Positions 1 to 5,129 of a stretch of DNA of 5,721 nucleotides are shown piece after piece; within the stretch, counting starts at the first letter, position 1, and each line of letters begins with the position of its first letter. The position numbers and the translations under genes were made by a program. The stretch comes from DATADF01 sp046263155 (GTDB taxonomy: Bacteria; Actinomycetota; CADDZG01; WHSQ01). Below the pieces are notes generated by a model that was given only the letters and a program-made list of their open reading frames with translations, made no database searches and was not told the DNA's origin. Where the stretch lies: positions 1 to 5,721 of the forward strand of contig JBHELF010000064.1 in NCBI GenBank assembly GCA_046263155.1, written 5' to 3'.

Positions 1-1082
1 GCCCACGAAACTGGGTCCTCGTCGATCGACAGAGTGACCTCGACGCGGCGGGGCCCCGCTGTCTCGGCCGAGACTGCGATGTCGGACATAGCCCTGACGG
101 TTTCGACCGGGAACTCCCCCACAGCTGTCTCACCCGACAACATGACCGCGTCGCTGCCGTCGATCACCGCGTTCGCCACGTCGGAGACCTCGGCGCGCGT
201 CGGCAGCGGAGATTGGGTCATGGACTCGAGCATCTCGGTTGCCGTGATAACCGGCTTCCCGGCTCGATTGCAGGTCGAGATGATGTCCTTCTGCAGCAGA
301 GGCATGCTGCGCAGCGGCATCTGGATTCCCAGATCACCGCGCGCCACCATCACTGCGTCTGCCTCGCGGACGATCTCATCGAGGTTGTCTACAGCGGCCC
401 TCGTCTCGATCTTCGCGACGAACGATGGGATGTGCCGATGGGCGGCCGCGAACTTGCGGGCACGTCGTATGTCGTCTGCGTCGCGGACAAAAGACAAGCC
501 CACGAAATCGATACCGAAGCTGCAAGCGAACTCGAGGCCATCGCGATCGTCTTGCGTGAAAGCTTCCACCTTGCGTTCCGATCCCGGCACGTGCATGCCC
601 TTGCGGGAGCGGAGCAGGCCCCCGCGACGAACCTCTGTGGTTACGTCGGAGCCATGGGACGCAGCGACAGTGACCACGATCGATCCGTCGCCCAGGAAGA
701 TCTCATCTCCGGGGCCCACGATCTTGGCGAGTCCCTCCACTGTAGTCGATACACGATGAGCGTCGCCGGGGACATCGTCACGAGTTAGAACGATTCGATC
801 ACCCGATTCAAGGGAGACGACTCCTTCCTCAATGGGGCCCGTTCTCATCTTCGGTCCCGGCAGATCGACGAGGATCCCTACGACACGATTCATCTCGGCC
901 GCGATCGATCGGATCGAGGGGATCAACTCACGCTGCGTCTGGGATAGCCCGTGCGCCAAGTTCAGACGCGTCACATCGACACCTGCGCGGATCACTTCCG
1001 TTAGGACCGCGGGCTCCTGCGTCGCAGGTCCGATTGTCGCCACGATCTTCGTGCGCCGCGGTTCCTTGACGGTCTGAGCCAT
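1..1082 (-). CDS. pyk: Pyruvate kinase, C-terminus cut off by the window edge
   Basis: Cytosolic glycolytic enzyme that transfers phosphate from phosphoenolpyruvate to ADP, giving pyruvate and ATP. The first 360 residues are present (family usually about 470-480), so the missing part is the allosteric C domain. Visible in order: N-terminal KIVATIGPAT (12-21); the RLNLAHG substrate loop (39-45) with Arg39 and Asn41; DLPGPKMRTG (73-82); a B domain (about 83-175) ending in RKGMHVPG; FVAKIET (221-227) with catalytic Lys224 and metal ligand Glu226; VMVARGDLG (244-252) with metal ligand Asp250; and ATEMLESM plus PTRAEVSDVANAV (281-306). Identity is certain. Oddities are at the monovalent-cation site: Ala43 replaces the usual Ser, Leu74 the usual Thr, and Lys78 the Glu of K+-dependent enzymes. 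The ATG lies 12 nt after the stop of the upstream phosphatase gene with no clear Shine-Dalgarno, suggesting cotranscription and possibly coupled translation. Confidence 0.96.
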   Translation of the reverse strand, partial: MAQTVKEPRRTKIVATIGPATQEPAVLTEVIRAGVDVTRLNLAHGLSQTQRELIPSIRSIAAEMNRVVGILVDLPGPKMRTGPIEEGVVSLESGDRIVLTRDDVPGDAHRVSTTVEGLAKIVGPGDEIFLGDGSIVVTVAASHGSDVTTEVRRGGLLRSRKGMHVPGSERKVEAFTQDDRDGLEFACSFGIDFVGLSFVRDADDIRRARKFAAAHRHIPSFVAKIETRAAVDNLDEIVREADAVMVARGDLGIQMPLRSMPLLQKDIISTCNRAGKPVITATEMLESMTQSPLPTRAEVSDVANAVIDGSDAVMLSGETAVGEFPVETVRAMSDIAVSAETAGPRRVEVTLSIDEDPVSW

Positions 1083-1094
1083 GAGGCGGGAAAC

Positions 1095-1739
1095 CTAGTT
1101 GCCCGGACTGGACGCGGTCGAGTCGGGCTCGGTCGAGGCGATCGGCGGTGCGAAGTACGAGGCAGAGATGGCTCGGCCCCCCTCGACCACGAGCGTCGTC
1201 ACGGATCCGGTCGCGCAGGGGGTGAACGCGAGCCAGGGGGGAACACGTTGCCCGGACAGCGCCAGACGGGCGACCAAGACTGGCGTCTGGTGCGACACGA
1301 TCACCACGTCGCGGCCCCCGGCCGCGGCAATGGCATCCTCGATAGCTGCCACCATGCGGCGGCGGATCTCCCCAAAGCTCTCGCCCCAGGAGGGCTTGAA
1401 GGGATTGCGCAGGCTCCACCAGCGCCGCGGGGATCCCACGATGCCGACGAGCGTCCGACCCACTCCTTCGAGCGTCGTCCCGCTTTCGATCAGTCGTGGA
1501 TCGCTGCCAACATCGAGCCCATGAGGCTCGGCGATGATCGCCGCCGTCTCCTGAGCGCGCTCGAGCGGACTCGCCTGGACGAAGCCTACGGACGCGTCCG
1601 CCAACCGTTGCGCGGCAGCCGCGGCCTGTCGCCGGCCGAGGTCCGATAGCCGGAACCCCGGGAGGCGCCCGTAGATGACCCCCTGAGGATTATTCACTTG
1701 GCCGTGTCTCACCAGGTGGATGGTCGCGTCAAAGCTCAC
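1095..1739 (-). CDS. Histidine phosphatase superfamily protein (phosphoglycerate mutase-like fold)
   Basis: A 214-residue branch-1 histidine phosphatase, about the usual length, with no signal peptide or membrane segment, so probably cytosolic. The catalytic LVRHG motif is at 9-13, with His12 as the residue that becomes phosphorylated and Arg11 as phosphate ligand. Arg61 in SPLERAQETA is the second phosphate-binding Arg, Glu85 in RLIESG is the likely acid/base, and His150 in VIVSHQTP is the second catalytic His. The segments NPQGVIYGRLPGFRLSDLGR (17-36) and NPFKPSWGE (112-120) resemble, from memory, an actinobacterial family that includes Mycobacterium Rv0525, often found near cytochrome c maturation genes. 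The substrate is unknown; phosphoglycerate mutase activity is not implied despite pyruvate kinase being 12 nt downstream. The C-terminal 14 residues or so are low-complexity (Ser, Thr, Pro). The start is GTG with no Shine-Dalgarno; the motif placement close to the N-terminus supports it. Confidence 0.9.
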   Translation of the reverse strand: MSFDATIHLVRHGQVNNPQGVIYGRLPGFRLSDLGRRQAAAAAQRLADASVGFVQASPLERAQETAAIIAEPHGLDVGSDPRLIESGTTLEGVGRTLVGIVGSPRRWWSLRNPFKPSWGESFGEIRRRMVAAIEDAIAAAGGRDVVIVSHQTPVLVARLALSGQRVPPWLAFTPCATGSVTTLVVEGGRAISASYFAPPIASTEPDSTASSPGN

Positions 1740-1746
1740 GGGGGCC

Positions 1747-1752
1747 AGGCTA
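1747..1752 (-). promoter_or_regulatory. Possible -10 element for the phosphatase-pyk unit
   Basis: On the minus strand the hexamer TAGCCT fits the TAnnnT -10 consensus and ends 7 nt before the GTG of the phosphatase gene. That spacing would place transcription initiation at or next to the start codon, giving a leaderless mRNA, consistent with the absence of a Shine-Dalgarno. No convincing -35 hexamer is seen at the usual distance, where the divergent gene's own start region lies. Inference from position only. Confidence 0.3.
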
Positions 1753-1765
1753 TTTCGTAACTAGG

Positions 1766-1771
1766 TAGGCT
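1766..1771 (+). promoter_or_regulatory. Possible -10 element for the divergent oxidoreductase gene
   Basis: TAGGCT fits TAnnnT and ends 6 nt before the ATG at 1778, so a start about 7 nt downstream would fall on the A of the start codon (leaderless). No recognisable -35 is present. The alternative is a weak ribosome site: the AGG at 1767-1769 sits 8 nt from the ATG, but it lacks the longer GGAGG match seen at other genes in this window. Confidence 0.32.
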
Positions 1772-1777
1772 CTCCTC

Positions 1778-2857
1778 ATGCCGGATGTCCTCTTATTCGG
1801 AGCGACCGGCTACACCGGGAGATTGACGGCCCAAGCACTGGCCGCGCGCAATGCCAGTTTTGTCGTTGCGGGCCGGGATCCGAAAAAACTCGAAGCGCTG
1901 GTGGCGGAGACCGGCGCGGCGGACATTCGGATCGCCGAGGTTGGAGACGTTCGCGCCCTGACCGATGCCCTCGCCGACGTCAAGGTGATGATCACCTGCG
2001 TGGGCCCCTTCTCAGAACTGGGGACGACCGCGATCGAGGCTGCGCTCGCAGCCAAGGTGCACTACATCGATTCCTCAGGCGAAGCTCAGTGGATCGCGAG
2101 ATTGATCGCGGAGTGGGATGCGGAGGCGCGCGCCGCGGGAATCGCGGTGGCCCCCGCAATGGGTTTCGACGAGGTGCCCGCCGATGTCGCCGCCACTCTC
2201 GCGACCGAGGGAATGACAGACGCCGAGCTGGTCCTGACGTACGCGTTTCCGTCCGCGGGATCGAACGGCACCATCCGCACGATCCTCACCAATATCGCCG
2301 GTAGAGAGGGTCAGTGGATCGAAGACGGGAGCAGTCGCCGGACCCGTGCGGCCGAGGAGCAACGTTGGGCTCCGATGCCGCCGCCATTAGGTCCCAAACA
2401 CAGCGTGGCGTTCGGTTTCGCCGAGAGCTATCTCGCTCCGCTTCACCTCGAACTTCGATCTCTGAAGACATTCCTCACCGCCGACAGGATCCCAAGTCTG
2501 GCCATTCGTTACGGCGCGCCGGCTCTCAAGCTGGCGCTCGCGCTGCCCGGCTCGCGTCCCGCAATCGACAGGCTGTTCCCGAGCGGGGGCGGCCCCGATG
2601 AAGCGGCGCGGGCACGCTCGCACTTCACGGTACTCGCCGAAGCGCGCGCCGGAGAAGAGTGGCGAAACGTTGCGCTTATGGGTACCGATCCTTATGGACT
2701 GACCGGCGTAACCCTCGCGGCGGGAGCTATGAAGATGGCCGAGCCGGGGTACTCAACCTCAGGAGTGGTGGCTCCGGTGCAAGCAGCCGGTCTAGACACG
2801 TTGCAAAAGGTGCTTATCGATCTCGAAGTCTCGACGGAGACCTACACGTACAGCTGA
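1778..2857 (+). CDS. Saccharopine dehydrogenase-like NAD(P)-dependent oxidoreductase (trans-acting enoyl reductase type)
   Basis: A 359-residue protein with an N-terminal Rossmann fold: GATGYTG (8-14) binds the dinucleotide, and Arg33 in VVAGRDPKKL (29-38) follows the second strand, where a basic residue favours NADP. Family hallmarks follow: TCVGPFSELG (73-82), HYIDSSGE (95-102) and APAMGFDEVPADV (125-137). These match the saccharopine-dehydrogenase-like family that includes mycobacterial Rv2449c and the trans-acting enoyl reductase Rv2953, which reduces a double bond during phthiocerol lipid assembly. True saccharopine dehydrogenase (lysine metabolism) is less likely, since the motifs fit the enoyl-reductase-like branch better. 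It is shorter than the roughly 418 residues I recall for the mycobacterial proteins. The substrate cannot be read from sequence and no polyketide synthase is nearby. No membrane segment is obvious. The ATG is followed within 8 residues by the first glycine of the nucleotide loop, which fixes the start. Confidence 0.88.
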   Translation: MPDVLLFGATGYTGRLTAQALAARNASFVVAGRDPKKLEALVAETGAADIRIAEVGDVRALTDALADVKVMITCVGPFSELGTTAIEAALAAKVHYIDSSGEAQWIARLIAEWDAEARAAGIAVAPAMGFDEVPADVAATLATEGMTDAELVLTYAFPSAGSNGTIRTILTNIAGREGQWIEDGSSRRTRAAEEQRWAPMPPPLGPKHSVAFGFAESYLAPLHLELRSLKTFLTADRIPSLAIRYGAPALKLALALPGSRPAIDRLFPSGGGPDEAARARSHFTVLAEARAGEEWRNVALMGTDPYGLTGVTLAAGAMKMAEPGYSTSGVVAPVQAAGLDTLQKVLIDLEVSTETYTYS

Positions 2858-2876
2858 GAGGCCGTTCAGGCCGGCA

Positions 2877-2884
2877 AAGGAGAG
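2877..2884 (+). promoter_or_regulatory. Ribosome binding site that fixes the start of the 131-aa gene
   Basis: AAGGAGAG lies just before the ATG at 2887, with 4 nt between AAGGAG and the start codon. It decides between this start and an in-frame ATG at 2659 that would lie deep inside the preceding oxidoreductase gene and has no ribosome site. Confidence 0.7.
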
Positions 2885-2886
2885 CG

Positions 2887-3282
2887 ATGGGTGCTCGACT
2901 TCAGTACGCAAAGGTGATCGATCGGGAGCTCTTCTTCAAACAAGGCGCCAAGGTGCATCCCGGTCTCGAAAACGAGGTGCTCCTCTTGAACGACGAGGGA
3001 GCGGCCGGCGCCTTCCTGGTGCTGCGAGCCTGGACCGAGGACCACGGCACGCACACGGAACAATGGCGGATCGAGGCACCGGGTGGGCTCCTCGTGTACG
3101 AGAGCCTTCAGCGCGAGCTGCACATGGCCACGGACTCGCACGTCGAGAAATTAGAGGATGAGGTCGCCGACCTCGAGTTCGACTTCGAATCCGACGACTA
3201 CAGCGCGGTCTTCACGTTGGACGAGATCGAGGTGGCGCGGGTTCGCTTCACGGTCCGCTCCAACCACTCGGTCGGCGGCTGA
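2887..3282 (+). CDS. Hypothetical protein, 131 aa, probably beta-rich and soluble
   Basis: I do not recognise the family. The reading frame is supported by a good Shine-Dalgarno, a compact position 29 nt after the oxidoreductase stop, and GC-rich third positions. There is no signal peptide or membrane segment. Alternating hydrophobic/polar runs such as EVLLLNDEG (30-38), AFLVLRAWTE (42-51), GLLVYESLQRELHM (67-80), SAVFTLDEIEVARVRFTV (106-123) suggest beta strands. The stretch from about 86 to 104 is strongly acidic. A DHGTH cluster (52-56) contains two histidines and an acidic residue that could bind a metal, but this is speculation. The short gap suggests cotranscription with the oxidoreductase gene, so it might be an accessory to that enzyme; no sequence evidence shows this. 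Confidence 0.72.
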   Translation: MGARLQYAKVIDRELFFKQGAKVHPGLENEVLLLNDEGAAGAFLVLRAWTEDHGTHTEQWRIEAPGGLLVYESLQRELHMATDSHVEKLEDEVADLEFDFESDDYSAVFTLDEIEVARVRFTVRSNHSVGG

Positions 3283-3342
3283 CCACTCCCAAAATCTTCC
3301 TTTTGTAACCGCCTCGGTGAATGCGGCGTCCAACTCCGCGCC

Positions 3343-3361
3343 GGGACGGATGGACCGTCCC
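3343..3361 (+). other. Short GC hairpin immediately before a strong ribosome site
   Basis: GGGACGG (3343-3349) pairs perfectly with CCGTCCC (3355-3361) around the 5-nt loop ATGGA. It lies in the 93-nt gap between the 131-aa and 103-aa genes and ends 2 nt before the AGGAGGT ribosome site. It has no T-run, so it is not an intrinsic terminator. It could stabilise the mRNA 5' end or mark a processing site; this is inference. The rest of the gap shows no clear promoter. Confidence 0.45.
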
Positions 3362-3363
3362 AG

Positions 3364-3370
3364 AGGAGGT
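3364..3370 (+). promoter_or_regulatory. Strong Shine-Dalgarno that fixes a GTG start
   Basis: AGGAGGT is a near-perfect anti-16S match placed 5 nt before the GTG at 3376. It is the strongest ribosome site in the window and predicts high translation of the small membrane protein. Confidence 0.8.
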
Positions 3371-3375
3371 GCAAG

Positions 3376-3687
3376 GTGTACGAGTTCGCAATCGTGGTTC
3401 TGCTCGGCATCGGCGTGTTCAAGGTCATCGACATGCTGAACGAGTACACGGATCTGGCGAAGATCCAGTCGCTTCTGACGATCGCGCTCGGCGCGCTCGT
3501 GGCGTGGGGTCTGGAGTTCTCGCTGTTCGCGAACTGGGGCATCTCGGTTCGTTCCGAGACCGTCAGTTATATCGGCACGGGGCTCATGTTGGCCGCTGCC
3601 GGTTATGCGGTGCCTCAGGTCTTCGAGCACGTCGCTGAGGTGATCGGTCACCGTCGCGAGACGACCCGCGTCAGCCGCGCCGCGTAA
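3376..3687 (+). CDS. Small integral membrane protein of unknown function, 103 aa
   Basis: Starts at GTG with an excellent ribosome site. Three membrane helices can be seen: about 4-21 (FAIVVLLGIGVFKVIDML), 30-52 (QSLLTIALGALVAW and onward, with acidic Glu47 within the span), and 62-84 (SYIGTGLMLAAAGYAVPQVF). The last 13 residues are basic (HRRETTRVSR), which by the positive-inside rule places the C-terminus in the cytoplasm. No enzymatic motif is visible and I do not recognise the family. It is the last gene before a strong terminator. The preceding gap is 93 nt, so it may be cotranscribed with the two genes upstream or have its own promoter. Confidence 0.8.
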   Translation: MYEFAIVVLLGIGVFKVIDMLNEYTDLAKIQSLLTIALGALVAWGLEFSLFANWGISVRSETVSYIGTGLMLAAAGYAVPQVFEHVAEVIGHRRETTRVSRAA

Positions 3688-3706
3688 CACTCGAACTGCG
3701 CAAACC

Positions 3707-3741
3707 GAAGGGCTCCCGGGCAACCGGGAGCTCTTCTTTTT
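3707..3741 (+). terminator. Rho-independent terminator with GCAA tetraloop
   Basis: A 13-bp stem, 3707-3719 pairing with 3724-3736, closed by the GNRA-type loop GCAA (3720-3723) and followed by five T residues (3737-3741). One pair is a G-T wobble. It begins about 20 nt after the stop of the 103-aa gene. The minus-strand side lacks a T-run after the stem, so it acts in the rightward direction only. It separates the oxidoreductase/small-protein run from the histidine kinase unit. Confidence 0.93.
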
Positions 3742-3764
3742 GGTGGCACCGCGTCCGCGTGGGA

Positions 3765-3770
3765 GACAAT
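3765..3770 (+). promoter_or_regulatory. Weak candidate -10 element for the histidine kinase gene
   Basis: GACAAT ends 6 nt before the GTG at 3777, the same spacing as the hexamer before the oxidoreductase ATG. A loose -35 (TTGGTG, 3740-3745) lies 19 nt upstream, further than ideal. A promoter is expected here because a terminator ends just upstream, but the exact hexamer is uncertain. Confidence 0.25.
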
Positions 3771-3776
3771 GATCCC

Positions 3777-5096
3777 GTGGAACACACGGGGTCGAAAACC
3801 GTTGAGAGCGCGCGGCTTGAGCTGTGGATGACTCACGTTCGCTGGCTCGGCGTCGCTTTTGCCGCGTTCGGGATAGCAATCGACCAAAGTCTCAAGGAGA
3901 GTGGAACAGAGACCTGGGCTCTTGGCCTCCTTCTCGTTCTCGTTCTAGGAACTCTGGCGATCAGGATCGCCGCCGCTTTTTCACGCACGGAGCACGCGGT
4001 GGCCCGTCTGGGCATCGCGGCGTTCGCCTTCGACATCCTCGTCGTATGTGGGGCGGTTTGGATCTCCGCCACGCGGGACCCGTTCGTAGTCTGGGCCATC
4101 CTCTTCGTCATTCCTATGGAGGGGGCGCTCCGCTTCAGGTTGAAGGGCGCTGTGTCGGGTGCAGTCGCGGTCGCCATCTTCTTCGCCGTTCTCAGCGTGC
4201 GAGTTGCGGAACTCAATACGGCCCCCTTCGACGTGGGCACGTATCTGTTCGTGGTGGCACTCGCCGCGCTCACGGCCGGCATCACGGGAGCGATGGCACA
4301 GCAGTGGCACGAACAACGAAAGGCTTTCGAGGCGCAGAGCGATGCCCTGGCCGAGCTGGACCGACTTAAGGACCGTTTCCTCGCCGTGACCTCGCACGAG
4401 ATTCGCGGCCCCCTCACCGCGATCATCGGAGGGGTCGACACCTTGAAGAAGCGTGGCGACAGGCTTACTCCCGAGCAGCGCGACCGCATGCTCGAGATGG
4501 CTTCGTCGCAGGGGCATCACCTGGCTCGCCTCGTAGATGACCTGACGGTCACGTCACAGCTGCAAGCTGGAAAGCTGAGCCTGCAACGCGAGTGGACGAC
4601 GCTTCAGCAAACGATCGAGCCCGCGCTTCAGGCAGCGGCGTCCAAGCGGCGGAATCACCAACTCGAGCTGTTCATCGAGCCGCTCCGTTGCGAGATCGAT
4701 CGTTACCGCGTCGGGCAGATAGTTAGAAACCTCGTCGAGAACGCCTACAAATACACGCCCGACCGGACGCGTGTCGGGATCACCGCCCGGGGCGTCGACG
4801 AAGGGATCTCGATCCAGGTGTCCGACGACGGCGAAGGCATTCCCGCGGACAAACGCGACGAGCTCTTCGAGGCCTTCGCGCGCATCGAGGAGACCGCCGC
4901 GGGCCGCGAGGGAGTCGGTCTCGGGCTCTATGTAGTTAGTCAACTTGTGGCCACGATGGGGGGCCGGATAGACCTCTCATCTTCCTCGAAGGGCACCACC
5001 TTCTCGCTATACATACCGGCAGCTACCTCCGTCGGCGAGAAGCCGCAGCTGGACGTGATCGAAGGCGGAATCACCGAAGCCTCCCCAGACCTCTAA
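3777..5096 (+). CDS. Membrane sensor histidine kinase with six predicted TM helices, no adjacent response regulator
   Basis: A 439-residue two-component kinase. Residues about 23-175 form six hydrophobic segments (near 23-37, 47-67, 77-95, 102-118, 124-143, 155-175) with short loops and no extracellular or PAS domain, so the signal is probably sensed in or at the membrane. The dimerisation/phosphoacceptor domain follows, with SHEIRGPL containing His207. The HATPase domain shows the N box NLVENAYKYTP (Asn322), the G1 box DDGEGIP (350-356), the F box around LFEAFARI and the G2 box GVGLGL (379-384). All ATP-binding residues look intact. The position four after His207 is Gly211 rather than Thr/Asn. 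No response regulator lies beside it, so its partner is elsewhere or beyond the window. GTG at 3777 is chosen; an in-frame GTG at 3759 would add six residues and cannot be excluded. The gene lies just after a terminator and 33 nt before the hydrolase gene. Confidence 0.93.
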   Translation: MEHTGSKTVESARLELWMTHVRWLGVAFAAFGIAIDQSLKESGTETWALGLLLVLVLGTLAIRIAAAFSRTEHAVARLGIAAFAFDILVVCGAVWISATRDPFVVWAILFVIPMEGALRFRLKGAVSGAVAVAIFFAVLSVRVAELNTAPFDVGTYLFVVALAALTAGITGAMAQQWHEQRKAFEAQSDALAELDRLKDRFLAVTSHEIRGPLTAIIGGVDTLKKRGDRLTPEQRDRMLEMASSQGHHLARLVDDLTVTSQLQAGKLSLQREWTTLQQTIEPALQAAASKRRNHQLELFIEPLRCEIDRYRVGQIVRNLVENAYKYTPDRTRVGITARGVDEGISIQVSDDGEGIPADKRDELFEAFARIEETAAGREGVGLGLYVVSQLVATMGGRIDLSSSSKGTTFSLYIPAATSVGEKPQLDVIEGGITEASPDL

Positions 5097-5098
5097 TA

Positions 5099-5122
5099 TC
5101 CCGCCGACCTAGAGCGGGAGGA
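5099..5122 (+). promoter_or_regulatory. Ribosome site of the hydrolase gene, overlapped by a small hairpin
   Basis: GGAGGA (5117-5122) is a strong Shine-Dalgarno 7 nt before the ATG at 5130. TCCCGC (5099-5104) can pair with GCGGGA (5114-5119) across a 9-nt loop, so the 3' arm covers the first bases of the ribosome site. The stem is only 6 bp and has no T-run, so it is not a terminator. It may damp translation of the hydrolase, but this is inferred from base pairing alone. Confidence 0.45.
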
Positions 5123-5129
5123 CTCAGCG

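Noticed and set aside
34..788. Two long plus-strand open frames of 241 and 191 codons opposite pyruvate kinase
   Set aside because: The minus strand encodes an unmistakable pyruvate kinase through this whole stretch; the plus-strand translations have no motif and follow from GC-rich codon use.
928..1419. A 163-codon minus-strand open frame spanning the phosphatase-pyk junction
   Set aside because: It is in a different frame from both genes, which each show complete catalytic motifs, and its translation has no recognisable domain.
2659..2886. N-terminal extension of the 131-aa protein to an upstream in-frame ATG
   Set aside because: It would overlap the oxidoreductase gene by about 200 nt, lacks a ribosome site, and the ATG at 2887 has AAGGAG at good spacing.
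3290..3305. CAAAA/TTTTG inverted pair after the 131-aa gene as a possible terminator
   Set aside because: The stem is five mostly A-T pairs with no stable GC part, so it is too weak to terminate transcription.
3151..3879. A 242-codon minus-strand open frame
   Set aside because: It runs antisense across parts of three well-supported plus-strand genes and through the terminator, has no ribosome site or domain, and is rich in Arg and Ser as expected for a shadow frame.
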